This document shows, piece after piece, positions 10,767 through 21,893 of a stretch of 64,000 nucleotides of DNA. The notes under the pieces were generated by a model. It was not told the origin of the DNA, ran no database searches, and saw nothing but the letters and a program-made list of their open reading frames with translations. The stretch lies in NCBI RefSeq assembly GCF_001761485.1, contig NC_090775.1, positions 806,001-870,000 on the forward strand, given 5' to 3'. Positions within the stretch are counted from its first letter, which is position 1; the number at the start of each line of letters is the position of its first letter. This DNA comes from Yarrowia lipolytica (Eukaryota; Ascomycota; Dipodascomycetes; Dipodascales). The translations under genes were made by a program, and so were the position numbers.

Positions 10767-11891
10767 TCAGATCCACTGGTTCTTATCCCACTGAGGGTCC
10801 TGGATGAAGGCACACAGAACCTTGGAGCCGGTCTGCAGCAGAGGATGGCCTGCAACGGTCTGCAGAAACTTTTCCAGACCCTCACGTCGAGCCTCAATCA
10901 CCTCGTCGGAAAACCGGTTGGTGAACACCTTGCCAGGTAAGCTGGGGATGGACACCCGTGTGCTCTCCCGCTCCAGAATCTCTCGGAAACACTCAAAGTC
11001 CGAGTACCGCCTTCGGACCACGGAGGATTTGAGCTTGAACACGGGGATGTTGGTCCGGCATACGATTTCGTAGTCAGTGTACATTTTTCGGGCGATTCCT
11101 GGGTTAGCAATAGTAGTCGTGTAGAAATACCAGTGGAGAAACAGGTTGAGGGTGGAGGGTTGTAGGTAGAGGACTAAGTCGTCGTCGCAATCAGCCTGGC
11201 TGGTGTCTGTTGATCCACGGCTGCTCAATTTGCCTCTCATGGGAGTGAGAGGTATGACACAGTATACGTGGCCGGCTAGATCGTGGATTGCAAACTAGTA
11301 CAAGCTCTCCGACTGATCGGTGCCTTTCCCCTTTCGTGTCTACCTGTGTTCTGTGTCTGTTGATTCGCCGTCTTGTATTGTCTTCTTCTTGGCACCGGTG
11401 GGTAGTGTCATATTATTGGTCGTGTGACATGGCAGAAGGTGGTGACTGGATAGCATGAATATGGGCAGTAACAGGACATCTGGTAGTTGGCGGTCCTTCT
11501 GTCTGCGTCTGGTACTGCGCCGCAACCCACTCTATCATCTCTCAGCTCCCACCCCCCCAACAACATGTCTCAAGTGTGCTGTTGCTGATAAGGTGGTGGC
11601 CAGAATGATAATATCTACGCCATGAACCACCTCACAGGTAAGAGACATCTTCCTGTAGCCTTTGACAGCCGGTTCTCTGTCACGCTACCTCTGCGACTGC
11701 TTCTTGATGGCCGGATCGCCGACCGGTCTCTCATACTCACCATGTGTCTGGGGACTTCGGACCTCGATTTCGAGAAAGTTTTCGGGCACGCCGTAGATTT
11801 CGGCAAACGACTGCTGCTTGATGTCGGGCCGCTGCAGCGCCTCTGGCTTCTTGGGCGACGCCTCCATGGATGCAAATGCTCGTGAGCTCAT
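10767..11891 (-). CDS. SNX3: sorting nexin SNX3/Grd19 (PX domain), spliced
   Basis: PI3P-binding sorting nexin that works with retromer to recycle cargo from endosomes to the Golgi. I place two exons: 11741-11891 and 10767-11098, giving 160 residues. Exon 1 begins [12 protein letters not shown] and carries the family signature [21 protein letters not shown]. Exon 2 continues [23 protein letters not shown], then the PI3P-binding [10 protein letters not shown], the PSLPGK loop and the C-terminal helices ending QWI. The intron starts GTGAGT and ends CTAACCCAG; the join restores GGA (Gly) and an uninterrupted PX domain. Length matches Grd19 (162). The intron of 642 bp is long for a yeast. The frame continuing past the acceptor to 11240 is intron read-through and not coding. 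It converges on the RING ligase gene. Confidence 0.93.
11099..11740 (-). other. intron of SNX3 (642 bp)
   Basis: The donor GTGAGTATGA is at 11740-11731 and the acceptor CTAACCCAG ends at 11099. The splice falls within the conserved [13 protein letters not shown] block of the PX-domain protein, which confirms it. No separate gene or structured RNA was recognised inside. Confidence 0.9.
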
Positions 11892-12392
11892 AGTGTGTGT
11901 TGTTGGAGCCGGGTCAGACGGTGATTGTGGGTGATTATGCGGGTCCATGTAAAGTTGCAGTGTGGAGTGGGAGTGGCGATCAGCGAGGGATGTGACATGA
12001 CACCACGTAGACCGAGATGAGGAAAGGGAATGGGAACAAAGGCGGCGCACATTCGGGGTTGTATATGCCAACGGAACCAGTTTGTGTCATTCGGATCGAA
12101 ACCTGCTATGGCTTATGTAACTCCACACACACTGTCACCAGAGACAGTATGTGTGTCTTAATTAGCCACTCTAAGCCCCTGATAAGAGATACCACACTCT
12201 CCACCAAAAATATTTCACGATAGACAAGACACCACCAACTGCCGAAACAGAAAACAAAACAACCAATAAAAACCGAAACACATTGCGATAAACCAGCTTC
12301 AGTGGACCCGCTGACTAAACATCGCGTGGCCCCGTACCCTACAATACATATTGCATCGCACATGCACCAAGTCTGTGCACAATCACGACACC
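11892..12392. other. divergent promoter region of SNX3 and APC5
   Basis: About 500 bp separates the two divergent starts. It contains an upstream in-frame ATG at 12351 for APC5. No gene is supported here. Confidence 0.6.
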
Positions 12393-14555
12393 ATGGAATA
12401 TTCGCTGGTGGGGTTTCTGACCCCGTTCAAAATCGCTCTGGCGGGGCTCATCATGATATATCTTGATGGAGACATTGCCACAGACCGCATGTCTCTCATG
12501 CTCAAGCTACTTCCCTACGTGCAGGGCAACCATCTCGATCTGACTCTGGATCAGCTACTGGAGCTTACCGGCGACACAAGGACGATTTCGACAGGTGAAA
12601 CGGTCCAGAAGGTGCTTCTGCGTCGGTTACAGGCCATAAAGTCGCTGGACGCTCTTGCCATGTACATTCTGTATCTGGATCGGTATCTGGATGAACCCAA
12701 CGAAGCTCATCCTGATATTGAAGATGTACACGACCACCGTGCCCAGATTCCGCGTCTAATCAAACGTGACTCGTTCTTCTTTTCGTTTTTCCGAAAATGC
12801 TTTCTCTCGTTCGATTGCATGGAGTTTGACGAAATCAGTCGCGAATTTGAAGCTCTACAAACATGGCTGTCACGATCACGTCAGTTCCAAAAACTCGAAC
12901 AGCCGCCCAACTACGACGATTCGATACTGGACGAGTCCGCCGTTGAGCTGGACGACGCCAGCGCCTTCTCCAGCTATATTCACGACTTTGTGGAAAAGTC
13001 CCACAACAATCCCAACTTGATGGCGTACTCGGACGTGGATCAGGTGGTCCAGCAGCATACCAAGGACATCCGGGAGAAGAAGAAACATCTGGACCCACAG
13101 ATCGCGTCTCTGGCAACCAGCATCGAGGGCCAAGTGCCCCCTTCATTGCATCATATGGAATATGTGATCAGACACGAGGCACGTGACTCAAAGGCCCTCG
13201 ACTACCTACATCAGTACTTTGACTACACTATGCATTCCGACAACCGCAGCATGTTCCACTATGCGCTCTTCAGTCTAGCTACTTTCCATGCTGACTTTGA
13301 CTGCAATCTTGAAGCCTGCAGAGCTGCAGAGGAGGCTATCAACATGGCCAGAGAATCTAACGACCATGCCGGACTCGCGTACATTCTCTCGTGGTTGTAC
13401 TCCTTTCTGGAGAACCGTCCCAGAGACAAGAAACTGACCCAGGCATTCCAAGATGAGCAGTTTGGCACACAGGAGCAGCTTCTCAACTTTATCAAGCGAA
13501 GATGCTCCTCGAACCCCACTCTGTACGTGCTGGGTCAGTTTTCCGAGACAAAACACATTATGGCCACGTCTGGGTCGCTGTCTCAGGCCCTGGAGTCTCT
13601 GTTCAGAGGCACTTTTGTGCAACTTCATCACGATCCCCAGACAATCAGCGTGGATCAATGTTTGTTGCAGTCCGTCATCTACTCGCGAATGGGAATCGGA
13701 GCACTGGCCATGGTGCCCCTAGATATGGCCCTCGAGTCGGATACAGATGTACCCCTGACTACAGTGCGAGATCTTAAGGCGTCTGTTCTTCTGGATCGGG
13801 GCCGGGTATTCGAAGCCACAGAGCTTTCTTCCGACCCGATCATTCAGCTGCGAGTTGCCATGCACCACGAAGACAGTGATCAGGTGGAGCGTCTATTAGC
13901 TCGATTCGAGTCCAATCTTGTCTACCCTCAACTCGAGTACCGCTACTTGGAGTTAAGCTGGGCACGGACCCAAAAGGGGTTCTCTTCTGCTCTTCTTGAT
14001 TCTATTCAGGAGCAGATTGAGTGGATTGAAAGCAGGGGGCTTGATGTGTACTGGAAGCTGCGGTTTGTCTTACTCTATACTGAGTGTCTGATTGACCAAC
14101 AGCCTCATTCCAGTCGAGCTCTATCGCTCACATTTAAGTGTGTGCAGCAGACTGAGGCGTCTGGAATCACCGTCCTACTTTTGGAAGCCATCCAGCTGCT
14201 GGCCAAGGTGCTGGTGGGGTCAGGGAACTATACCGACGCCATTTCAGTTCTTGACGCGTCCATGCCCAAGTGCTGCGAGACAGAGAATGCAGAACTCATT
14301 GGCAGGGGATATTCTCTGCTTGCAGATGCTGCTATCGGGTACTACCGAGTGTCTGAGATTAGCGATCTGCTCAATTCTGCAAACAGGTACTTGCATTCGG
14401 CTCTGCAATGGTACAGTAAGGTGGAGAAGAAACGGGAGTCACGGGATCTGTCGGCTAAGCTGTACCATCTGGCGAAGTTGAGGAAGGTCGATGATGCTAC
14501 CCTGCATGCTTATGAGAAGAGGGCGTTGAGAGAGAGGGATAGGGAGTGGGAGTAG
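12393..14555 (+). CDS. APC5: anaphase-promoting complex subunit 5 (Apc5), TPR scaffold
   Basis: Scaffold subunit of the APC/C ubiquitin ligase that drives mitotic exit. The N-terminus MEYSLVGFLTPFKIALAGLIMIY matches the family's conserved start. The middle (about residues 285-335) carries the Apc5 signature: HYALFSLATFHADFDCNLEA, EEAINMARESND and LAYILSWLY, a TPR-like helical pair. The rest is alpha-helical, consistent with the tandem TPR solenoid of Apc5. I start at 12393 (context CACCATGG, 720 residues); the in-frame ATG at 12351 would add 14 residues with no conservation. The gene is unspliced. The APC/C-type E2 UBC11 lies 37 kb away in the same window, but that is not evidence of linkage. 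Confidence 0.85.
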   Translation: MEYSLVGFLTPFKIALAGLIMIYLDGDIATDRMSLMLKLLPYVQGNHLDLTLDQLLELTGDTRTISTGETVQKVLLRRLQAIKSLDALAMYILYLDRYLDEPNEAHPDIEDVHDHRAQIPRLIKRDSFFFSFFRKCFLSFDCMEFDEISREFEALQTWLSRSRQFQKLEQPPNYDDSILDESAVELDDASAFSSYIHDFVEKSHNNPNLMAYSDVDQVVQQHTKDIREKKKHLDPQIASLATSIEGQVPPSLHHMEYVIRHEARDSKALDYLHQYFDYTMHSDNRSMFHYALFSLATFHADFDCNLEACRAAEEAINMARESNDHAGLAYILSWLYSFLENRPRDKKLTQAFQDEQFGTQEQLLNFIKRRCSSNPTLYVLGQFSETKHIMATSGSLSQALESLFRGTFVQLHHDPQTISVDQCLLQSVIYSRMGIGALAMVPLDMALESDTDVPLTTVRDLKASVLLDRGRVFEATELSSDPIIQLRVAMHHEDSDQVERLLARFESNLVYPQLEYRYLELSWARTQKGFSSALLDSIQEQIEWIESRGLDVYWKLRFVLLYTECLIDQQPHSSRALSLTFKCVQQTEASGITVLLLEAIQLLAKVLVGSGNYTDAISVLDASMPKCCETENAELIGRGYSLLADAAIGYYRVSEISDLLNSANRYLHSALQWYSKVEKKRESRDLSAKLYHLAKLRKVDDATLHAYEKRALRERDREWE

Positions 14556-15451
14556 GGGATGGAAGACTTCGGGCTATATGTGAGAAGTTGGCGGAAGGAA
14601 AGGTTCCATAGGGGTCCTTGCACGTCTGCACTCTGAGGGATTTTTTCTGCATATCTGCTGACTCAGAGGGTGTTGGGGTTGGAGTACTCGGACTCAATGA
14701 GGTGGATAGATGGTGTACTTCTGTTTGAGATGACAGTATGTACTATATGCACTTCGGTTGAGAGGGAGGAAGGGGTACTGGCTGAGAGATGGGGCATACA
14801 TGAGATGGAGTAGTACTTACTATAGTCAGAGTACAGACCATACGTATGTAGGTAATCGCATTTAATGACTTGTGTCGACATCTGTTGGTGATGGTCGTAG
14901 CTTTCGGAACATTGCACGACTTGAAGGCTCAAGGCTCCCAGAGGTCTCGTATGCAAGGATTTATTAAATTTTAGTACAATGTAGTCGTTTCCGAGACCGC
15001 CAAAAACGAGATCACGTCTCTCTTTCTTTCCCCTATCACCATTGATACATACTCTTTGGTTGTTTATATACTTAGTTGACATTTTGTTAGGGGGAAAGTC
15101 AGCTGGGGGTCGATATTTGGATGTACAGAAACGCCAGAAAAACAATAGTTACACAAAAGTGTCCAGGAACATGACACATTGAAGGCTATACAGTAGTACT
15201 CCGGTGTGGTCACACAATATTTGCATATTATCGCCATGGTTATGCCAACCCGAGATCTTAGTTTACTTGGGTTTAGTTGGGAACATTAGTAGCCATGTCT
15301 AATACTGATTTTGTAACGTGAATGATTAGTATTTATTGGCAGAGTATCAACAGCTGGCTGATAGACACTATGCTCAACGTCCAGCTTCACTAGACCACCA
15401 GCTGTCGTATCCGTAGAATCTATATTACACTATGTACAAATTTGGTTCCAC
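14556..15451. other. 0.9 kb intergenic region between convergent genes
   Basis: This is the 3' flank of APC5 and RIM2. A 160-codon minus-strand frame at 14663-15145 has no recognisable motif and is not called. Nothing else is supported. Confidence 0.6.
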
Positions 15452-16537
15452 TTAGGTGGACAGCATCTTGACAACGAGCTCAAAGGTGCCAAACATGATG
15501 ATGGAATTGGGCACTGTTCGCAGCAGATGCGGTGTCAGACCTCCGTAGAGAGCCAGGAAGCCCTCCTCCTTGACCACCAGCTTGAAACACTGGACTAGAC
15601 CGGTGTATTTGAGTCGTCCTCCGGTCTCCGAGGGAGCCTGTCTCAATCTGGTTCGAACAACCTCATGAGGGTAAGTGACGAGCGAGGCCATGAGCTTGGC
15701 AGCTCCGGCAGCTCCACTCTGGGCCGACCAGTCCAAAAACGAGTCCAGCGACGTTCGCTTATATCCGTGAATCTGTCTCTGCTTCTCCTTGTTTCGAATG
15801 AGCTGCTTCATCTTCTCGTAGAGCACCCACTGCAGGGTGGACTCGGAGGCGCCCAGATACGACGCTGTCAGACCCTTGTAGAGACCTCTGATTCCCTCCG
15901 TTCGCATCACCTGCCTCAGACAGTCCCACGAGTTTTTGTACTGTCTGAGATGGGTCTCTGGAGAGGCCTTGTCCAGCTGCAGACGGGTCTTGATGAGCCA
16001 GATGGGGTTAGTGCATGTGGATGTGACGATGCCGGCGTTGGCGGCGGCCAGCAGGTGAACCCACGACGCTTCCTTGCCGTCGTTGAACTCCTTGGCGATG
16101 AACTCCTTGCCCACTCCGTAGGTGAAGAAGTTGATGGATCTAGAAGGGATGACGCCGACCAGATTGGGCCCCAGACCCTTGAACAGCGCCCGATAGCCCT
16201 CCTGTCTGTAGATGTTTTTGAGAATGCTGCCGGTCTCGACAAAGTGCAGCCAGGCGTTTCGGAACGGGCCTTTGGGGTTGCCGTAAGCAGTTCGCATCTC
16301 TGCGAGCTGTGTTTTGTAGAAATCAGCCTGTAGACGGGTCTTGACAACGTCCAGAGGACAAGTGAAGACAGCTCCGGTCATGCCTCCGATACCTCCCGCC
16401 ACAAAATGGACCCAGGGCGAAACCTGGACCACCTGGTCCACGGGCGTCGCCTTGTCTTCCGAAAGCCGCATCGCAGGGTATGTCGCGGAGCCCTCGTCGC
16501 TCTCCAGCGTGCTCTTGGGTCGTACGTAGTCCTTCAT
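15452..16537 (-). CDS. RIM2: mitochondrial pyrimidine-nucleotide carrier (Rim2 type)
   Basis: Inner-membrane transporter of the mitochondrial carrier family. Rim2 exchanges pyrimidine (deoxy)nucleotides and is needed for mtDNA maintenance and iron use. The 361-residue protein has three homologous repeats, each with the carrier signature: PLDVVKTRLQ (from P61), PIWLIKTRLQ (from P178) and PHEVVRTRLR (from P290). The substitution of Trp for the usual acidic residue in the second signature (PIWLIKTRL) is typical of the nucleotide/folate/FAD carrier branch. The N-terminal extension of about 40 residues and the insertion after repeat 1 (about 70-105) also fit Rim2. A poly(T) run and CACGTG boxes at 16724 and 16741 lie upstream. 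The carrier family is certain; the substrate is inferred from similarity to Rim2/SLC25A33/36. Confidence 0.88.
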   Translation of the reverse strand: MKDYVRPKSTLESDEGSATYPAMRLSEDKATPVDQVVQVSPWVHFVAGGIGGMTGAVFTCPLDVVKTRLQADFYKTQLAEMRTAYGNPKGPFRNAWLHFVETGSILKNIYRQEGYRALFKGLGPNLVGVIPSRSINFFTYGVGKEFIAKEFNDGKEASWVHLLAAANAGIVTSTCTNPIWLIKTRLQLDKASPETHLRQYKNSWDCLRQVMRTEGIRGLYKGLTASYLGASESTLQWVLYEKMKQLIRNKEKQRQIHGYKRTSLDSFLDWSAQSGAAGAAKLMASLVTYPHEVVRTRLRQAPSETGGRLKYTGLVQCFKLVVKEEGFLALYGGLTPHLLRTVPNSIIMFGTFELVVKMLST

Positions 16538-18879
16538 GGTAAGTGACGTTGAGCAGTTAATCTGGAGATGCAGGATCTTTTTTTTTTTTTTTTTTGACCG
16601 AGTTAGTTTAGATTTTTTCCGTAGGATTTTTCACCGCTTAGAGTTTGGAGATGAGAGAGATCAGGGAAGGAAATGTTGGCCGACGAAGCCCATAAAATAG
16701 AGCCCTTAACAGAGAAATGTAGTCACGTGACAACCGTGAACACGTGTTTTTAATCCATGTCTTTGGTCTGTCAAATTTCCGTTTTACGCCCCGATCGATC
16801 ACCATTCTATCCCTCCTGCCAAGCCTTGCGGTTCAGGAAGCAATCATCAGACAGACGTAGTAAGCGTAGGTAAGGGGGAGGGGCTGAGGGATGTTGGAAG
16901 GGGTTATGAGTAAGAGCGAGATATTGGAATATTCTAAACTACAGATTATGAATGAACATTTGTCGACAATGCGAAGAAACCGAGCCCAACCGGCTATATC
17001 AGGGTCTGTACTCGTCAGTATAACGCAGCTCCAACGGCCAAGCAGGGAAGAAGTTTAAAAGCGAGTGGAGCAATTTTGATACGGGATGGAAGAAGATGGA
17101 TGGATGTCATGGGACCTGTTCTGCCATGTGTATTTCTGCTGTCACGTGACACGAACCTGAATATGCCAAAAAAATCACTGCCGACGAGCTTTCATCGGTT
17201 CTTTTTCGGGGCTTTTGCAACCGGTACTTGTACATACTGTACGTTACTGTGTGTATCTATAGTATGCTCAGTGGATGACGACTTTCCGATCTAAATGTGG
17301 GTTTTCGGTTTACCGAGCTCCAAAAAGCCGGGAAACGGCGGTTGATCTTGCGGGATATCCTCATATTTGCTCCATTTTGCTCCACATTCTCTTGACAAGT
17401 TGGAGAACTATTTCAGATGTTTCAGAAATTTTCATTTTTTTTGCTCGAAACTTTGACGAACCGTGGAAAACGTTACTGACATGGTGGAGACATGGAGAAA
17501 ACGCCAGGCGGTAGATCTGGATCTAGAGAACATTTTGAATGTGCGAAAGCTCTGGGAATCTTTATGGAAAACGAGATGAATGGGGCAGTTGTCATGATCA
17601 CCAGCCAAATAAAGTTAACTTAGACTCCACTTAAGCCTTTGTTGACAGGGTCTATTTGCATAATCAAAATTACGCCCTAATTGGGATGTCTGCTGAAGGG
17701 TGAGCGACAGGCCCAACTGGATGCTGGCGGGTGGATGGTGGAATGACGGCGACAGGAGAGGGGTGTAGTAGGCTATAGGCGGTTATAGGGGGGACATTAC
17801 GATAGTCGGTTATTGATAGACTAAGTGGTTGTCAGGGTTGCGGTATTGAACCCTTGGAGAGATTGGATGGTAAGACGACTGCTGCTACTAAACCCACTCT
17901 GTTCATAACCTCTCTTATGGTGGAGGGCTGCGATCAGGTGACCAACTGTTCAAGTGGCTCGCTGTGTTTTATTACTCGTTCTGTACTTGAGCAATGTGTA
18001 TATCATGTATATAAATTTCCTGTCAGGTCTCTATATGGTGGTTATTGATGGTCCCTTGGATTGCCAGATTTGAAGTTGTCCAGAATACTTTGGAAGTTAG
18101 TTGGAAAATAGTTGTTGGGAAAAGTCCACTGGGGGTTCAAGATGGAGGTTCCCGACGTGGCACAGATATATGGAGTATTTAAAACGGCAGCATATGTTGA
18201 ATATTTTTGAAACTAAACAGTATTGATAACTTTTCTACTGATTTTCCAAGTTGTCTTCGTTATGGAAACAATGGTGTTTATATTTTAGTTGGATTTTTAC
18301 TTGACTACAGGCGTTAGATTTGGGCGGGAATAAAAGGGGAGTATATTTCGAGCAATATATATATTATATAATATATATAACACCATAGTCTCTATAAAAA
18401 CTAGTCCATTCCTCTCTAATGGACAGAACTGGCCATGCCACCTGCTCATTAGATTGTGAACTACTTGTAGTGGATAGAGTGTCAGCAGTATCCTGGCGTG
18501 TCTCAATGGTAGACATGTAGTAATCATCTGAACGAGGCTCAGGCTTGAGGGGTGGTCCTTAAAGATTGCCAGTGGTAGACAAGGCCATAAGTGGTCACGC
18601 CAACATGTACTGCAGATCATGTACCAGGAACGACGGAGAGCTGCAATACCTGATAGCACCGGTGGTCAGCAGGTTGATGATAAATGGTTTTCAGGAGATC
18701 CTAACAGAGCCAGAGTGTAACGAAACAGCACCGTTGACCTTGACTCTACCTCGATAGCTGTGGACTAAGTACCAGCGATTTTAATCCGGACTCGACCAGG
18801 GACCAGGTATCTTGCCCAAATCTTTCTGGTCTAGCTTGGGTGACTGGTTTCCCGTCGATTTTGAGCGGGCCGCGTCTAA

Positions 18880-19330
18880 CTTCGCCGGACGTTAGCTGCC
18901 AGACTACATACAACAGAGGGGCGGTTGAGTCGCCAGTCTCGATTTGTTAGGGGGGAAGTAACGGTCTGAGAGGTTTCGAGTTTCGGATCCGGAGATGACT
19001 GCAGATCGACTCGGAACCGGGCGCCCTGTACCAATGGAATGGACTGGGTGAAGGTCCCTCTGGGGATCCATCCGAGTGTTTCAGCCCAACGGCTCTCTGC
19101 GACAATCCCGAGTGCGGGTTCGACATCTTTCTGGTGAGCACTTTCACCACCTCAAGAGTGCCTTCAAAGCGATGGCTCTTCCCTCTTCGTAGACCGGCTC
19201 AGGGTCGTCAAAAACCATGTGTCGGAGAGTCGGGCCGTGGTATCTGAGCAACGTCTCCTATGCCACTTTCACCGAATTGCCGAACGGAGACTGCAAATGC
19301 GAGATGTTACTCCAAGTTGACTGGCATCTC
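18880..19330 (-). pseudogene. decayed coding-like stretch, family unknown
   Basis: On the minus strand this GC-rich block shows stretches of plausible protein-like codons spread over more than one frame, within otherwise AT-richer spacer. No single frame covers it and I cannot assign a family. It may be the remnant of a host gene or of a mobile element. It looks broken in several places and has no visible gene structure. Confidence 0.3.
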
Positions 19331-19438
19331 TCGAACTCGTACCACAATCGACACGGTATGTTCCCGTATGGCAACCTCGTTACTTGTCTTACTATAAATC
19401 ATCGCCTATTGCTCATCTACTGGACATTGGTTAAGTAT

Positions 19439-19480
19439 CGCTTCACTTCACTCACTTCACTCACTTCACTCACTTCACTA
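19439..19480. repeat. 10-bp tandem repeat (TTCACTCACT)
   Basis: About four imperfect copies of TTCACTCACT lie immediately downstream of RPL21. Confidence 0.7.
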
Positions 19481-19534
19481 CAAATACTGGAGTCTCCTAA
19501 TAAGATACAATTTTATTATGTCACTCTCGACCGC

Positions 19535-20289
19535 TTAGATGAAAGTCTCGTAAGCAAGAGGAGCAACGGTGAGAGGGTAGTTGGTCTCGTCGATGGCAAG
19601 GGTCTTGGCCTCTCGGGTGGCGCCGGGCTGTCGTCGGAGCTGGACAATCTCGTTCTTGGCCTTGGCCTCCTTTCGCTTGAGATCGTTGGCCTTGACTCGG
19701 TCAAGGAACTCCTGTCGGCACTTGGAGTGCTTGATGTGCTCGATTCGGAGGTTGATTCGCTTCTCCATGAATCGGTTGCCAACAACCTTGTTGATGATGA
19801 CGCCAACAGCGGACTTGGTCACGTTGTAGACGATTCCAGTTCGGCCGTGGTAGAACTTGTGGGGCATACCCTTCTGGATGGAACCGTTGGCTCGGATGTC
19901 AACAATGTCTCCAACCTTGTAGGTCTTCAAGTAGACGGACATGGGGATAGTTCCGTTCTTCTTGAAGTCCCGAGAGAACATGTATCGGGTTCTGCTTCTG
20001 TATCCGTGACTGAGTTAGTGTGAGTCGGTGGTGTGGTTTGACAGACAGACTGTCTGTCTGGGCTGAGCTGAGCTGAGCCGAGCGCGAGACATAGAAGGCA
20101 CTCCGGGCACTGGATTATCGGAAGAACACAGGCTTCTCCTCGATCCCATGGCCTCTCTAAAACAACGTCCCATAATGCCCCCACGCCTAGCCTCCCGAGT
20201 CCGCTCTATTCCCAAACGCCCACTTCACCCTGACAGTCATACTGCCGTCCGTTCATCCCTCAAATCGCAAGAACTTACCTCTTACCCAT
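19535..20289 (-). CDS. RPL21: 60S ribosomal protein eL21, spliced
   Basis: Large-subunit ribosomal protein eL21. There are two coding exons: 20279-20289 (11 nt, MGK plus two bases) and 19535-20009, giving 161 residues (yeast Rpl21 has 160). The protein starts [19 protein letters not shown] and continues through [24 protein letters not shown] and [15 protein letters not shown] to the C-terminal LAYETFI. The 269-bp intron starts GTAAGT and ends CTAACTCAG, and the join makes an AGT Ser codon. Without it the protein would lack the conserved [13 protein letters not shown] start. A TCACGTGA box at 20428-20435 lies about 140 bp upstream of the ATG. The overlapping plus-strand frame at 19217-20023 is a shadow of this gene. 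Confidence 0.97.
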
Positions 20290-21893
20290 TGTTGATTATT
20301 GTCGTTGACTTGCAAAGAAAGAAAATCAGAGCGTATTTTCCTTTTGGTGAAATTGTTTGTGCAGGTTGGGAGGGGCGCAAATAAGGTTCCGGTCGGGTGT
20401 GACTGTTTTTTCAAACTCAGACTAATGTCACGTGATATTTTGGGAGACCACCGAGGGCTACTGAAGGGATAATGGTAGTGGGGAGGAGGCGAAAAACGGA
20501 GTGGAATGGTTCATGGACGCTTTGTACGGATGTTACAAAGATTTTCAAGTCGTTATTACGTTTCTGACGGTCAAATAATGGAGTCTAGTATGACCACAGA
20601 ATTCAACAGACAAATTTGGGTTTCAGGGTGTTTCCCGATTTGGAAGAGATCCCAAAATGCCACTCAATGTGGTATCAAGGGGTGATGGGGTGAGATTATG
20701 AGGTCTGAGAGATAGGAGATTGATTCTAAATAGGAAAAAGTGCATATATCGGTTTTTTTGAGTGGATTTTGGACCGTTATTGGGGGAGTTGAGATGAACG
20801 GGATTTTAGTTGATATTTTATTGAAGAATCTTATTTTAGTGGGGGATATTTGTTGGTGGAAGAAAGGGAGGTACTTGCTACTTGTAGCTGGCGAGAGAGG
20901 GAATTCTGGAGATACTTGAAGTCGTATATTTGTTTAACGACATGTATTGGTGGATATTCTGGGATTTTATTGCTCACAAATCATGTATTTGTACCACTTT
21001 GTGTAGTGCTATTATTGGCAGTACGTTTTACCGTATCGCAGGCATGGTGCGACTGCTGGGCCACCCTTCAGGTGTGCCTGGACTGGCTCTTATTAACTAA
21101 GGAGGAAGGCCAGGGATTTGGAGCTTCTACCAGAATATTATATGACGATTAGGAATGTACAGTGAGAATTTCAGGCAGATCTGGGCACTATGAGATGTAG
21201 AGATTGGGCAGTGGTTTTGCTCAAGTATTGGTTGATTATGTTAACAAATTATGAAGTAAATTATCTGATTCTGCCAACTACAGATTGTAAAAAAATACGA
21301 ACAGATCCAATCATCGAAACTTGTAGAGTCCAGAACAAGTGACCGCAATGGCCCTCTGCTCACAAACGGAACGTAGAGATTATCAAACATCACCATATCA
21401 AGAGTGAGCGTTGTGAGCATTGTGAACATGAAAAGAGCATCAATAACGTCCATCTGAGCCATTGGGATGGGTACAAGTAGGTACCTACGTACAATCACCG
21501 GCACCGACCCAAGTTCAAGTACTTTTTATGGCTCTGCTGTACTTGATTGAGAGACATTCCAACTCTGTTTAACCGTCTGTGGAACATTGAATCACTTCTC
21601 GGCCCCCCAGAGCGTGTCTGACTACTCTAAGCACCGTCCCGTATGACTCTGGTGATTATTGCAGCAAGACTCGGTTTAGCAAGAGTATGAGAGGGTTAGT
21701 AGCCATCGAGACAGATGGAGTGCCTGCCAGTTCTGATGGTCAGAGTTGTCTTGCCAACAATGAACTTGACCATAATCGATCTGACAGTCTACAGTACTTG
21801 TAGTCTCCACTTACGTCTACTTGAATTGGGCACACTAAACATGCATTTTTATTAATCTTTCGATACTTTTTGAGCTAGAAAAGAAGAAGACGA
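20290..21893. other. 1.6 kb intergenic region between RPL21 and RPS9
   Basis: It contains the RPL21 promoter (TCACGTGA at 20428-20435) and one CTACTTGTAG at 20878-20887. The short open frames have no recognisable motifs. Confidence 0.6.
20428..20435. promoter_or_regulatory. TCACGTGA box in the RPL21 promoter
   Basis: An exact palindromic TCACGTGA lies about 140 bp upstream of the RPL21 start. The RPS1 and RPS15/RPP2 promoters in this window also carry CACGTG. Confidence 0.5.

Larger units (their letters stand above)
16538..19534. other. 3.0 kb intergenic region
   Basis: It contains a T tract at 16578-16595, TCACGTGA at 16723-16730, CACGTG at 16741-16746 and TCACGTGA at 17142-17149. There is also an AT-only palindromic stretch around 18355-18380 and a decayed coding-like stretch near 18.88-19.33 kb. 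No intact gene is supported. Confidence 0.6.

Noticed and set aside
19217-20023. 268-codon plus-strand frame
   Set aside because: Its second half is antisense to RPL21 and Leu/Val/Ser-biased; the first half lies in decayed sequence.
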